Positions 50,412 through 61,400 of a stretch of DNA of 64,000 nt are shown here, piece by piece. The translations under genes were made by a program, and so were the position numbers. How positions within the stretch are numbered: the first letter of the stretch is position 1; every line of letters starts with the position of its first letter. The stretch comes from Scatosoma sp045594025 (GTDB lineage Bacteria; Bacillota; Clostridia; Christensenellales; Borkfalkiaceae), in the NCBI GenBank assembly GCA_045594025.1, contig JAZNXS010000001.1, positions 1 through 64,000 of the forward strand, written 5' to 3'. The notes under the pieces are model-generated. The model was not told the DNA's origin and did no database searches. It worked only from the letters and a program-made list of their open reading frames with translations.

Positions 50412-51836
50412 TTAACAATGTTCTTTGATAAACTTCACTACGCCCGCAGACCAACCATGACAAAGACTATGGCGGAAGCCCACGTAGCAGTGTGCCCCGT
50501 AATCTCCATGGATATCCTTTTTGGATTCGTCGATTTCGTCAATCCTTCCGGATCCTTCCAACCAATCAATATTGAAGTCTTCCCAAAACGTTGTTGCGCC
50601 TCTATCCAGCATTGCACCGTAATATTCTTTCATCAGCTTGATAGCAAGCTGCTCGTCTTGAGAAGCGATTGCCGTCAATATGTAATAACTCATAAACGTC
50701 GAGAAGCCTTTAGCGCCGCCCTCGATCAATTTTTCGTATTCCTCGTCAGAGATTTCGCCAACGGCAAAATATTTCAATGCAATTACTTGCTTTTTCTCTT
50801 GCACGTTTAAGGGCTTCAACATCAATTTTGCTCGAATTTTGTTTACCTTTTCGGTGGATAAACCAAACCCCTTAAGCAAATCAATCGCCCCGTTTATTGC
50901 CATAAGGAAGATTGCGCGAACACCGACAAGTTCATCAGCGGAATCCTTCGTAGGCCAATCCACCAAATAGCGGCTTTCCGTATTGAATTCCCCTCTTTCG
51001 TCTACCAAACCGTCTAAAACGTCAATAAGCCCCACTAAATACGGCAATTGTTTTTTCACATAATCTATGCAGGCAATTTCTTTATAGTAGTCGGCAAGAA
51101 TGATAATCCACCACATAGAATATGTGCAAATATCATTCATAAATTTCGGCAGTGGCGCTAATTTTTTCCCAAAAGTCAACGTCTTTTCAATAATAGATAA
51201 TCTGCCGTAGATTACACTCAGTGCCATTGCCTCGGGCGCAAGATCGCCTATCCATACCAAGCGGTCTCGCTTGATTCCGTCCCAAATATAACCGTCGCCG
51301 GCACATAAATCTACCGTACGTTTTGCCGTTTCAAAAATAGCTTTGATTTGTGTATCCGAACCTTGATAGGTATAAATAGGCTTTTTATGAAATATACGAT
51401 TTTCGCAATAAATATTTTTGAAATAAATATATTTCTCTTCCAATAAATCAATCCGAACAAAACGAAATCCTGTTTGCCCGATGAGTAAGTCTGCATACGC
51501 GCAAATCAACGTTTCAAAATCACGCGGAGCGTGCGCGTTTACAGCATTTTTCTCGCCAATGGAAGCGTTGACCTCCCCAAGACTTTCGCCGAAACGCATT
51601 CTCACCTTACAACTTCCATAATAGATCCAGTTGGTCAGCAAGCGTACACCACCGTGCATTTCCTTTCCAAAGTCCAAAATGATGTACGAACCAAGCCCTT
51701 CTATTTTAAAATATTGATTCCACGTCGCTACGTTACTGTTGAGCGTAGCATATAATCCCCTCGACACAAAGAGCTTATCTTCATTTTCGACATTTACCGC
51801 GTCTACAATTTTCAAAGGCAATAAATATTCTTTCAT
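50412..51836 (-). CDS. GH78-like protein, C-terminally short paralogue
   Basis: A 474-residue homologue of the 45857-47509 protein, with matching blocks (IILDFGKEMHGGVRLL, WDGIKRDRLVWIGDLAPE, GATTFWEDFN, LCHGWSAG). It ends right after the HGWSAG motif, so the C-terminal beta domain of about 65 residues is missing; the downstream 85 nt do not encode it in another frame. Whether it is still active is open. The start at MKEYLLPL has only a weak GAGA site, and a MITE begins 13 nt upstream, which may have replaced the native leader. Confidence 0.8.
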   Translation of the reverse strand: MKEYLLPLKIVDAVNVENEDKLFVSRGLYATLNSNVATWNQYFKIEGLGSYIILDFGKEMHGGVRLLTNWIYYGSCKVRMRFGESLGEVNASIGEKNAVNAHAPRDFETLICAYADLLIGQTGFRFVRIDLLEEKYIYFKNIYCENRIFHKKPIYTYQGSDTQIKAIFETAKRTVDLCAGDGYIWDGIKRDRLVWIGDLAPEAMALSVIYGRLSIIEKTLTFGKKLAPLPKFMNDICTYSMWWIIILADYYKEIACIDYVKKQLPYLVGLIDVLDGLVDERGEFNTESRYLVDWPTKDSADELVGVRAIFLMAINGAIDLLKGFGLSTEKVNKIRAKLMLKPLNVQEKKQVIALKYFAVGEISDEEYEKLIEGGAKGFSTFMSYYILTAIASQDEQLAIKLMKEYYGAMLDRGATTFWEDFNIDWLEGSGRIDEIDESKKDIHGDYGAHCYVGFRHSLCHGWSAGVVKFIKEHC

Positions 51837-51848
51837 CGTTTTCTCGCT

Positions 51849-52126
51849 TAACCAAAGCAAAATAATCCGAACCAGCCCCGAAGCCGTCTTTTTCGTGCTT
51901 TACGACTCGTCGTCATTATAATACTTTGGTATGATTGCTTCCTCCTCGCCAAAAATCAACAGAAAAATCCGAACTTTGGGATGCGAAGCAATTTTATAGC
52001 GAAAGAATTTCTTGCGGATACAAGGCGAAAGCCGCAGACAAACCAAACGGTTTATCAAGGGTTTCAACGCAGTAGACACTGAAATTCTACGCTAAAAATC
52101 TTGGTTCGGATTATTTTCTTTGGTTA
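51849..52126. mobile_element. MITE-like element with TA-flanked inverted termini
   Basis: The termini 51850-51874 and 52102-52125 are inverted copies differing by one inserted base. Each begins ACCAAAG and reaches ATAATCCGAACC. TA flanks both ends, as in IS630/mariner-type target duplications. The interior (about 225 bp) encodes no protein and has a partial inner copy (AAAAATCCGAACTTTGGG near 51974-51991). It separates the 52133-53545 gene from the short GH78-like gene and so may affect expression across the operon. Confidence 0.7.
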
Positions 52127-52132
52127 GTTGTT

Positions 52133-53545
52133 TTATCGTAAAATCTCCACGAAGATGGCGTCGCCTACTTTCAAAGAGAAGATATATGCGCCATTTTCGT
52201 CGGGAATGGCCTCAATTTCTTCTCCACGGTAATAGAATTTTCTTTTCCCCTCAGGCAAAATCACTTTCATTTGCATAGGAGGCGCACCGTCAAACAATTC
52301 ATCACGGACGTTTCCAAGGTTCTCCAACATATACAGCTGATCTTCGCCGTTCGTTTGCTTGGTAATAAGTGCAACACCCTTATCCACAGTAACGGCAATA
52401 GGACACTTTTCATCTTCATAAAGAAATTTCGTCCAATCAAAATCCTTACAAGTTTTCCCCTCTTCCGTCACCACGTAAGAACCGAAATATTCATAGTTGC
52501 GCGCAATTACGGAAAACGCTTTCATCTCCGCAATGATGCGCTTTGTGTACGTATACAGCGCCGTACGGGAACCGTCAAGGTTGATAAACGCCGCGCCGTC
52601 CATTTCGCCCATTGCGCCGTCCTTGTATTTAAAGTCAGGCTTTGCCATATACGTATAGAAAGAATATTCGCGTACACCAAAGCCCATGGCTAAGTTGGTC
52701 TGCCAATACATATCGCTTTCGGTCATTCTGCGGTTCTGATAATTGCCGTTCCAAATGTGCGCAAACGATTGCAATACAGCACGGAAAGCCAAACCGCGTT
52801 CTTTACACATTCTTGCAACGATTTGATAATTCGGCAAAGTATTTCCGCTGATAATATATTCTCTGCGGAAAGGATATTCGTCAAAATGAATATTATCCGC
52901 CTGCGTCATCTCTTGGAAATCACCGATGTATTTTTTATAAATATTCCATTGCGCGCTTTGTTCTGTTGCAACCTTATCCCCTGCAACGTCTTCCTGATAT
53001 TCCTTATGCGGTATCAGCATCTTTTCGGGCGCAGTCATAGGCAATAAATTGCTCTGCAAGTAAACGCCGGGCAATACTCGTTTTAACGAGCGCATTAATT
53101 GTCCGTAGGCAGGGAATTGATCGTACATCGGTTCGTCAAAAAGCTGTATCCCATAAAAGCCCTCTTGCGTACAATAAGGCGCAACGCATTCCGCTACCGC
53201 TTCATCCAATTCCTTTTCCGTTGCGAATAACCGCCCCGGGCCGACAAGATCACGTTCATCACGAATCCAATGGTCAAATCTTCCGTCGGTTACCAACAAT
53301 CTTGTACAACCCGCTTTTAACGCTTCACGGAACACACGTTGGCAATTAGAACCTTCCCATGCTTCGCCACAATACGAGTTTTCACCTCGTACCTGTACCA
53401 TATTAAAACCACAATCTAAATATTCTCTATATCTTTTTTCCGTCCGGAAATCCTCTCCGTAAAAATACTTATACCCATTCACGGTAAAGTAACCCGAAGT
53501 AGGACAATTATAGCAATAAAATAAATATTCGTCCTGTTTTTTCAT
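52133..53545 (-). CDS. Putative TIM-barrel glycoside hydrolase, cytoplasmic member of an unnamed family
   Basis: A 470-residue protein without a signal peptide. Clan-A-like marks are FYGIQLFDEP (D137, E138 as candidate acid/base) and NIHFDEYPF (D222, E223), followed by GFGVREYSFYTYM and a C-terminal beta domain from about residue 380. It aligns block by block with the last 500 residues of the secreted giant at 55463-62728 (FYGVMLGDEP, YIQYDDYPF, GFGVKQINYFTYW, then DGxSFVNRDGTTTALYT). I do not recognise a named GH family. AGGAG precedes the ATG. The tail lies 7-8 nt from the MITE end. Confidence 0.72.
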   Translation of the reverse strand: MKKQDEYLFYCYNCPTSGYFTVNGYKYFYGEDFRTEKRYREYLDCGFNMVQVRGENSYCGEAWEGSNCQRVFREALKAGCTRLLVTDGRFDHWIRDERDLVGPGRLFATEKELDEAVAECVAPYCTQEGFYGIQLFDEPMYDQFPAYGQLMRSLKRVLPGVYLQSNLLPMTAPEKMLIPHKEYQEDVAGDKVATEQSAQWNIYKKYIGDFQEMTQADNIHFDEYPFRREYIISGNTLPNYQIVARMCKERGLAFRAVLQSFAHIWNGNYQNRRMTESDMYWQTNLAMGFGVREYSFYTYMAKPDFKYKDGAMGEMDGAAFINLDGSRTALYTYTKRIIAEMKAFSVIARNYEYFGSYVVTEEGKTCKDFDWTKFLYEDEKCPIAVTVDKGVALITKQTNGEDQLYMLENLGNVRDELFDGAPPMQMKVILPEGKRKFYYRGEEIEAIPDENGAYIFSLKVGDAIFVEILR

Positions 53546-53581
53546 AGCGTTCTCCTATATCAGAATTTATATCTATAGATC

Positions 53582-55243
53582 TTAATTGTAAATTTCATTA
53601 ATCAACAAATTGACAAAGCAAGCCGTCCAGTTATAATCGCTAATAGAGTGTACATGCTCGCGATAATCGGGATTTTTGCGGCGTTCACCCTTTCTCTTTA
53701 AATGGAACGGGCAAATCTTATTATCTGCGTCGTAAAATTCGAAAACGGTACCCGTCTCTTCATACCATTTATTCACAGAATCCAAAGCTCTGCGTCTTAA
53801 TTCGTCCGCAACGTCCGTAAAACCGTACTTTCTTAACCCGAGAATCAGGAAATAATTGATATTCAGCCAAGAGCATCCTCTCCACATATCGATATCGAAG
53901 AATTCGCTATCCTTAGGCATTGAAGGCACGGGCATGGCCGTCCAGAAACGTTTTTCATCCAACAGTACTTTCACCATTCTTTCCGCACGTTCCTGAGAAC
54001 AGATCCCCACAAACATCGGCAAGAACGACGAAGGAGAGGCTACTTTCGTCAACGTTCCATCAAAGGTTCTGTCATAATACAAACCGTCCTCTTCATCCCA
54101 TAATAAGGCGTTGATTTGTTCCTTCACCCCTTCGTGTACGCCTTTAAAATATGCGTAATTTTCCCGATCATCTAACACATCGTAAATCATAGCAAGATAT
54201 TTGGCGTCGTTGCAAAGATAGCTGGAAAAATCGATGGCGTCCAAATCCACGTCAAAATCGAAACGGGGATGATTATCCAAGCCCGATTCACCGCATTTGC
54301 ATTCGGTATAATTTGGCTCGGTAAACCATTCCAAGAGCCCATTCCCGTTTTTATCGCGATTTTTTATCGTCCATATCAAGAATTTCTTCAACGCAGGGGC
54401 ACATTCTGCTAAAAATGCTTTATCACCGCTTTTTTGATAGAGATTCCAAACTGCCCACGACAAAACCTGCGGTTGGGTAACGTTTGAAAAGCCACCGTAT
54501 ATCCCCATCATATGCGAGATAAATCCATCGTCCTCCTGCAACGAAAGCACCGCGCGTATCGCATCTTTCGCCATAGATAAATCATACTCCGCAAAAGCCA
54601 TGGAATGGAATGCTGAATCCCAAATCCACATAAAGCGATGCGGCACTCTGTCAGGCGTTGTCCAACGACAGGGAATTTCCCCCTCTGCTGAATATACGTT
54701 CTCCTTATTGACAGAAAGACATTTATAATATAATCGTTCGTATTTTTCATCCTTACAAACGAGCATTTTTTCAAAATAAGCCAGCCTATTTTTCTTTAAT
54801 TCGTCCAACTCCGACTGCGACAAAATTCTCGTATTGCGCACCCGATAAGAGAACGTAAAATAACACTCGCCGTCCTTTTCTTCCGACGTGAGATAAAAAT
54901 AAGCAAAATTGGTACGGATAACCTCCGTACTTCCCTCGAAAGCGGAACGGTGATCCCCTTCCGTCAAAATAAAGGGCTTAACAGGCGATTTTCCGACGAT
55001 TGTGTTTTTGTCAAGGAAAGCCACAAAAAAGCCGTCGCCATCCAAAATATCCCCCGTTACCGCGTTAAAACACGCCGATTGCGCAATGGGTATCTTAAGC
55101 GTTACCGTTTTATCAAAATGAAAACGAAGCGTGATAGGCTCTGCCAACGTCATCGCTACGAAATCATCTTCACGACTGGTTGCCCCATCTATGCCGCTAA
55201 AACAAAATAATTGCCCATATCCGTATTTGTTATGTAGTTTCAT
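53582..55243 (-). CDS. GH63/MGH1-like (alpha/alpha)6-barrel glycosidase
   Basis: A 553-residue cytoplasmic protein with an N-terminal beta domain (about residues 1-160) and an (alpha/alpha)6 barrel (about 190-550). Marks are MWIWDSAFHSMAFAEYD, LEWFTEPNYTECKCGESGLDNHPRFD and MWRGCSWLNINYFLILGL, the blocks shared by GH63-type alpha-glucosidases and mannosylglycerate-hydrolase-like enzymes. Glucose or mannose release is the likely role. AGGGAAG precedes the ATG. Confidence 0.8.
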   Translation of the reverse strand: MKLHNKYGYGQLFCFSGIDGATSREDDFVAMTLAEPITLRFHFDKTVTLKIPIAQSACFNAVTGDILDGDGFFVAFLDKNTIVGKSPVKPFILTEGDHRSAFEGSTEVIRTNFAYFYLTSEEKDGECYFTFSYRVRNTRILSQSELDELKKNRLAYFEKMLVCKDEKYERLYYKCLSVNKENVYSAEGEIPCRWTTPDRVPHRFMWIWDSAFHSMAFAEYDLSMAKDAIRAVLSLQEDDGFISHMMGIYGGFSNVTQPQVLSWAVWNLYQKSGDKAFLAECAPALKKFLIWTIKNRDKNGNGLLEWFTEPNYTECKCGESGLDNHPRFDFDVDLDAIDFSSYLCNDAKYLAMIYDVLDDRENYAYFKGVHEGVKEQINALLWDEEDGLYYDRTFDGTLTKVASPSSFLPMFVGICSQERAERMVKVLLDEKRFWTAMPVPSMPKDSEFFDIDMWRGCSWLNINYFLILGLRKYGFTDVADELRRRALDSVNKWYEETGTVFEFYDADNKICPFHLKRKGERRKNPDYREHVHSISDYNWTACFVNLLINEIYN

Positions 55244-55274
55244 ATTTCTTCCCTAAAACTATTTGTTCTTTTAT

Positions 55275-55318
55275 CAAAAAGAGCCAAGCGCAAGCCTAAC
55301 GGCACGCGCTTAGCTTTC
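55275..55318 (-). terminator. Terminator of the giant surface-protein gene
   Basis: AGCCAAGCGC pairs with GCGCTTAGCT (55283-55292 with 55306-55315, one mismatch). The A-run at 55276-55280 supplies five U on the minus strand. It separates the giant gene from the cytoplasmic enzyme genes. Confidence 0.55.
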
Positions 55319-55398
55319 TTAACTGCTTTAAGCAGAAAAATTCGTCGTTTGAATATCGTTTATCGTTCTCATAATATTCAACCCCGTATTCTTCTTTT

Positions 55399-55439
55399 GC
55401 GCATGGGAAGTTCCCTTTTCAGGGAACTCCCTTTTGCGC
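55399..55439. other. Strong hairpin after the giant gene stop
   Basis: GCGCATGGGAAGTTCCC and GGGAACTCCC-TTTTGCGC pair with a small internal bulge around a 6-nt loop. On the minus strand no U-tract follows, so it may stabilise the 3' end of the giant mRNA rather than terminate it. On the plus strand a T-run follows. Confidence 0.55.
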
Positions 55440-55462
55440 TGTTTTTAATCATTGACAGAATA

Positions 55463-58400
55463 TCACTCGAATGCACAAGGCATGATATAAACTGCCTGCC
55501 CTGCCGTGAGAGATACAGTATACGTGTCACCCTCAACCAAGCTTCTGTTGCCACTCTGGTCGTAAACGTAGAACTTCGTAACAGAGCCGTCAAGCGTAAT
55601 CGTAACAGATTGCGTACCGCCGGAATTTGGATCGATGGTATTCATAACCATATACATATAGTTATAGTTATCTTTATCATACAATTCCGTAACGAGCGTG
55701 TATTCAAGACTGGTCGTAACGCTCGTTACCCAACGGAAGGAAGCCGCTGCCGTCAAACTGCTCGACCAAGAAATATGCTCGTTATTAAGATTGCTGTCGT
55801 TATTCGAACCGAAAATCTGACTCTTGTTGTAATCGAAGTGCGTGATCGTAGGCGCAAACTTGGTGTTATCCGCCATGATTGTCTGCATGAACGTATACAA
55901 TGCCGTCGTCGTGCCGTCACGGTTGACAAACGAACCGCCGTCTACGAAATATTCACCCGAAGAGGAGCATGCACGTTTCGTCCAGTAAGTGAAGTAGTTA
56001 ATCTGCTTCACGCCAAAGCCCATGAGATAATTGTTGAGCCAACGTGCGTCGTTTTCCGTAATTTGACGGATATGCACCGCGCCGCTTTCGCCGCCAGTCT
56101 TCATCACGCTCGACTGGGATACGACCTTCACGTCAAGTCCGCGTTCTTTTGCAATTTCCGCCATGAGCTGGATATTGCGAAGCGAGGTAGGATCAACGTA
56201 AGGATCCTCTACATCTGACCATTCACTCCAACTCCACTGCTCGGTCGACTTGAAGGGATAATCGTCGTACTGGATATAATCCGTACCCATCGTATCCAAG
56301 AAGGATTCTACGTACGATTTATAAGCCGTTTCAATTTCTGCGTTGCTAATACCGCTGCCGATTGAATTTACGCCGGGATAACGATACTGGATCGTGCTGA
56401 AGTTATGTTCCAAAGGAAGCAAATTATACTGAACGTAACATTCAGGCATAACGCGCTTTATGGATTTGTAAATTTCACCGTAGCAGTATGCGTTATGATA
56501 GGAAGGTTCGTCGCCGAGCATTACGCCATAGAATGCAGGATGATCCTTATAAGGCGCAAGCTGGTCGTATACAAATTTATCCAATGCGTCTCTAGTTGCA
56601 AATCTCGTAGAGTCCACAGTGATTCCCAAGGAGCTTAAATATCCAAGGTAATCCCCTGCTGCGCCCGTAGTCGCGCTTGCGTCCGTACCAATAATCCAGG
56701 GAACATAGGTAGAATCGCTTGCTGCTGCACCACTGCTGCTCACTTTAATAGGAGTGGAAAGAATCTGCAAATGCCAATCAGTTAAGATAACCTTCAACCC
56801 TGCAGCGTACGCCTTATCCATATACGTCTTATTCGCCGACGCTTCCCAAGTAGCCTTAGAACCGTCCGTGCCGATCATATCCTGCGCAAGCAAGATATTA
56901 AAGCCTGCATTCTTATACGTGGTGTAACTGCTATCAAGATTTCTATAATCGGTAGGATTTGTTACCTGCTCCGTGCCGTCAAGCGTCCACTGACCGTCGG
57001 AAAGACTCGAATATGCGTAGCGATCGAGCGTTACCGCTTCTTCGTCCGAATAGTCAAAATCCTTTTCAACACGATATTTTGCAATCAACGCCTCTAGCGT
57101 GGTGTCTTCTTCTACGCCGAATACTTTATCAAGCACCGTGCCCGTACCGAACTGACCGTGCAACATAATGCTGCCTTCAGAGTAAGAATATGCCAACGCT
57201 TGCGTATAGTCTACAACAACCGCGCCCGTAACCAGATTGATAACGTAGATACGTGCTTTCGCGCCGTTACCGCCGTTATCCACGTAGCCAATGATTGCTC
57301 TGTACGTATCCGTTACAGACTTCAACGGTGCCATACCAATCGGAGAAGGACTATCCGCACTACCGATGGAAGTACGCCATTGCGAAGTACTGCCGTTATC
57401 GTCATATCTATACGAAATCTTATTGGAACCTACAAACAAGATACGGTTTGCATGCGCGCCCGTATCGCCGCCATAAGAACTGCCGTTAGGCGCTTTAATA
57501 CCGTTCGCAATAATCCAACCTCCAACGCTGGTATCATTTGCAAAGTTGAAAATCGTATTTGTAATATCCGTATTGAAGAAGGAAACAAACGGGAAGTTAT
57601 CGCCAGTGAAGTCGAATACCACGTAGTCATTCAAACCGTAAGTACCTTTGAATGCGATATAAGACATATCTTCTTGATAGCCAGAATTCAAAGGGATGTT
57701 GCTTGTCGAACCGACGTGCGTACTTGCCGCAAGCGTCAACTGTTCACCGTCCCAAGTACCGTTATAAACAAGAGTCGTAGGCTTATATTTTGCCACTACC
57801 TCGTCTATCGTCTTATCTTCTTCGATAGGATACAGCGCATCTACATACGTTTTTCTGCCAAAATGGCCGTACAACGCGATATCCCCTTCCCAATCTGCCT
57901 TTGCAATACTCTTGTTCAGGTTGTAATTTAAGTATTCTTCTCCGTTCGACAAATTGTATACGACCATAACCAAGTTCATATAACTGCCGTTTTCAACCCA
58001 ACCGACAATCATTCTGAAAGGCGTATTGCTATACGACGCTTGCAAGGTAGGCATCGTGATCGGCGAAGGCGAAGTCGCGTTACCCTCGCTTGCACGAACC
58101 TGCGCAAGGGTATTATTCGTCGTATTATCATACAAGCTGGAAATCTTGTAAGGCCCGATAATGTTAAGACGGTTTGCCAAGCTGCTAGTCGAGCCACTGT
58201 AAATAAGACCGCGCGCCGTCGTCATACCGTTTGCCACGATCCAGCCCTTCATATCAGCGTCTTCCTCTTGGTTGTACACGCTATTCGTCACTTCGCTCGT
58301 GAAGAAGGACATAAGAGGTACGTTGTTGCCCGTGAAATCGAACACGAGGAAGTCGTTCAAGCCGTAGCTACCGTTAAACTTGATATACGACATATCTTCA

Positions 58401-61400
58401 GTGTCTGCCGTATCTTGAGGAAGAGCGTCGAGGCTAGCATATGTATGCGTACTTGCATCCAAAAGGATGCCTTTACGCACGCCGTCAGTTTCTTCTTCAA
58501 CCGTTGCATTGTAATGATAAAGCACTTCTTGTTCAGATTCAGGCAAAGGACAGAAATCGTCGAGGTAAATTGTACCTGCCGTACTCCCCTGAATTCTCAG
58601 GAACGCACAAGCACCGCCGCTGGTGGCATTGGTAGTGATATCACTTCTGTGTACCGTTACCTGCGTCCATGTATTCGCCCCTATACTAATGCCGCTTTCT
58701 CCAAACTTCTCACTGTAACCATTGATGAAGTTGTTTGCGGAGATACCGTTGATTCCTACCGTGCTGTAAATCCAGAAGGTGAAACCGTCCTTCAAAAGCG
58801 CGTATGCAGTCGAATCGTTTCTCATCTGAATCGTAATTGCGCCATTCTCTTTCGTAATTGCAAGCGAATAATCGCCGCTGTGTACGATTTCAGAATCAAA
58901 ACGTACGCTTTCAAGAGGCGAGCCGTTAGCACAAATCGAGTATCTATTTGCCGTATGATCCGCGCCGCCGTAATAATAGAATACATTAGAATCCGCTACG
59001 TTATCACGAAGACCGCCTGCGTTTGCCTCAAAACCGAGAGTTGCAGCTATATATTCGTCTTCCGTAACCGAACGGAAGTTATCGATTGCATACGTACTAC
59101 CCGTCGTATCGGTAATCTTAATAAACGTCGTGTTGTTGTTGACGTAGATTGTCGTCCAGTCGCCCTGTTTAGGCGTTACACCGGGATAAGTTGTCGTCTG
59201 ATACGTAAGCGTTACGTCAGAGCCCACGGGTACGTACAAATCGAATGCATAGTAACCCGTTGCGTCCATAATATCGGTCTGCATTTGCGTTGTCGTGTTA
59301 GTGTTGAAACGCAAAAGCGTCGTCGTATTTGCTGCAGGCGTGAACTGGAATGCACGAATACCGTCGGAAACGATATCGTTCGTGTAGCTGTAAGAGGTAA
59401 GCGCCGCGCCAGGCAAAATACCCATCTGCCACGTACCTGCGCCTCTATGCGTATAGAACAACAAGTTGTTGCCGTCCAATCTTACGCCGCCGATTTCGAA
59501 ACCGTATTCGCCGTCTGCGTACTCTTCTGCCGTTGCTGCCCTAATATTATCAAGGTAGATGCAATCGCCTGCGTTGAAGCCGCCCGTCGCAATAAGGCTG
59601 TTGGAGGTAACTCCGTTTGCTACCCAATAATTATAGTCTTCCCTCGAGAAGTAGAAGGTCTTCCAAGTGTCCGCATAAACGCCGTTGTAAGCTACGTCAT
59701 ATTCGTAGGTTACGTTGTTCATCGAACCGTTAGAATGCATCGTATAACGACGGAAGTTGTTTGCTCTGGACGAACCCGTCTTTGCGTTGAACGCAATATA
59801 ATCTACATTGCTGTCTTCAAAGAAGGACGCCAAGAATTCCACCGTTGCATTCAAAGCGGGCGAAGTGCCGCTTGCCGTCGATTGAATCTTCAAGGCCTTG
59901 TTGCCATCCGTCGTATCCATATCCACAACGGAAAGGGATTCGGTCGAACCAGCTACCGTCAAATAGGAAGGCACTATGCCGTTTTCAAAGGATACCTTAT
60001 CAGAATAGATTGCCGTCAAGGTAACGTTGCTGCCATAGTTCCAAACGCCGCTCGTAGGAATGTGGTTGCCGCTTTCGTCTATCCAACCTAAGAAATCGCG
60101 ATAACACGTAGGCGTTGCAAGCGTGTATTCAGCGCCGTTTATTACGGTTTGCGTGCTATTCGTTATACTGCCGCCGTTCGCATTGTAAGTAATCGTAGAC
60201 AAAGCGCTTGCGTCGATGGGTTGAATATCATCTATATAAACCGTACCTGTCCAGCTACCCTGCATAATCAGGAAACGCGTGGGATTCATATCCGCTGCGG
60301 TAACAAAAACCTGCGTCCACGTATTTGCAGGAATCGTAATACCTGCGCCATCGTTAAACTTGCCGTTGCAGCCGTTTATGAAATTGTTTGCCGTAGTGCC
60401 GTTGATTGCCGACGTACTGTAAATCCAGAAGGAGAAACCGCCGCTAAGCTTCGAATATGCCGTGCTATCATTTCTCATTTGAACGGAAAGATAACCATTG
60501 CCCTTATCGAATGCAAGCGAATAATTTCCGCTGTGCTTAATCGTGCTATCATAACGAGGGTTAGTAATTGCCGCTACGTCGTTAGTGCCGTTACCTTCTA
60601 TGAATGCAAACGAATAGGTTGCCGTTGCATCTGCGCCGCCGTAATAATAGAACACGCCGCTGTTTGCTGTGGCCTCGCCGATTTCTGCCGTACGCAAAAC
60701 GCCTGCGCCCGATTCGAAGCCATACGCCTTTTCATAATATTCCTCTTCCGTAACAAAGCGAATATTATCGAAAACGTACGTGCTTGCCGACGCATCGGTA
60801 AATCTCGACCATTCGTTTGCAGTTGCGTCTACTTTTGCGTAAACCGTATTCCAGCCTTCTTTCAAAGGACTATAAAAACCATTCTTTACGATCTTAGCAT
60901 CCGAGCCTTCGGGTACGTACAGATCATACGAAACGTAGCCTGCCCCACGCATACCCGTTTCCATCGTAGTATCCGTATTGTGGTTAAAGCTGATTGCGGT
61001 ATCACCGCTAAGCTTCGTGAACTTAAACGCGCGAACGCCATCGGAAACGATGTCGCTGGTAAAGCCAGCCGTTGTCGAATCGATATTGCTGAAGCTCAAT
61101 TCCCAGCTGCCGCTGTTAGAGGAATAGAACAAAGGCGAATTGCCGTTGTTGGTACGAACGCCGCCGTATTCAAAGCTGTACAGCGCCGCTGCCTTTTCTT
61201 CTTCCGTTACAGGACGAAGATTGTCAATATAGAAGCTTTCGCCGCCATATACCAAGCTACCGCCGATCATGACGAAACGAGCAGAGGTTACACCTTTACT
61301 AACCCAATTATTATATTCCGATCTAGGGAAATAATAGGTCTTGAAGGAATCGACGGGAATCGAATCATAACCACCAGTTTCATATTGCGTCCAAGTCGTT

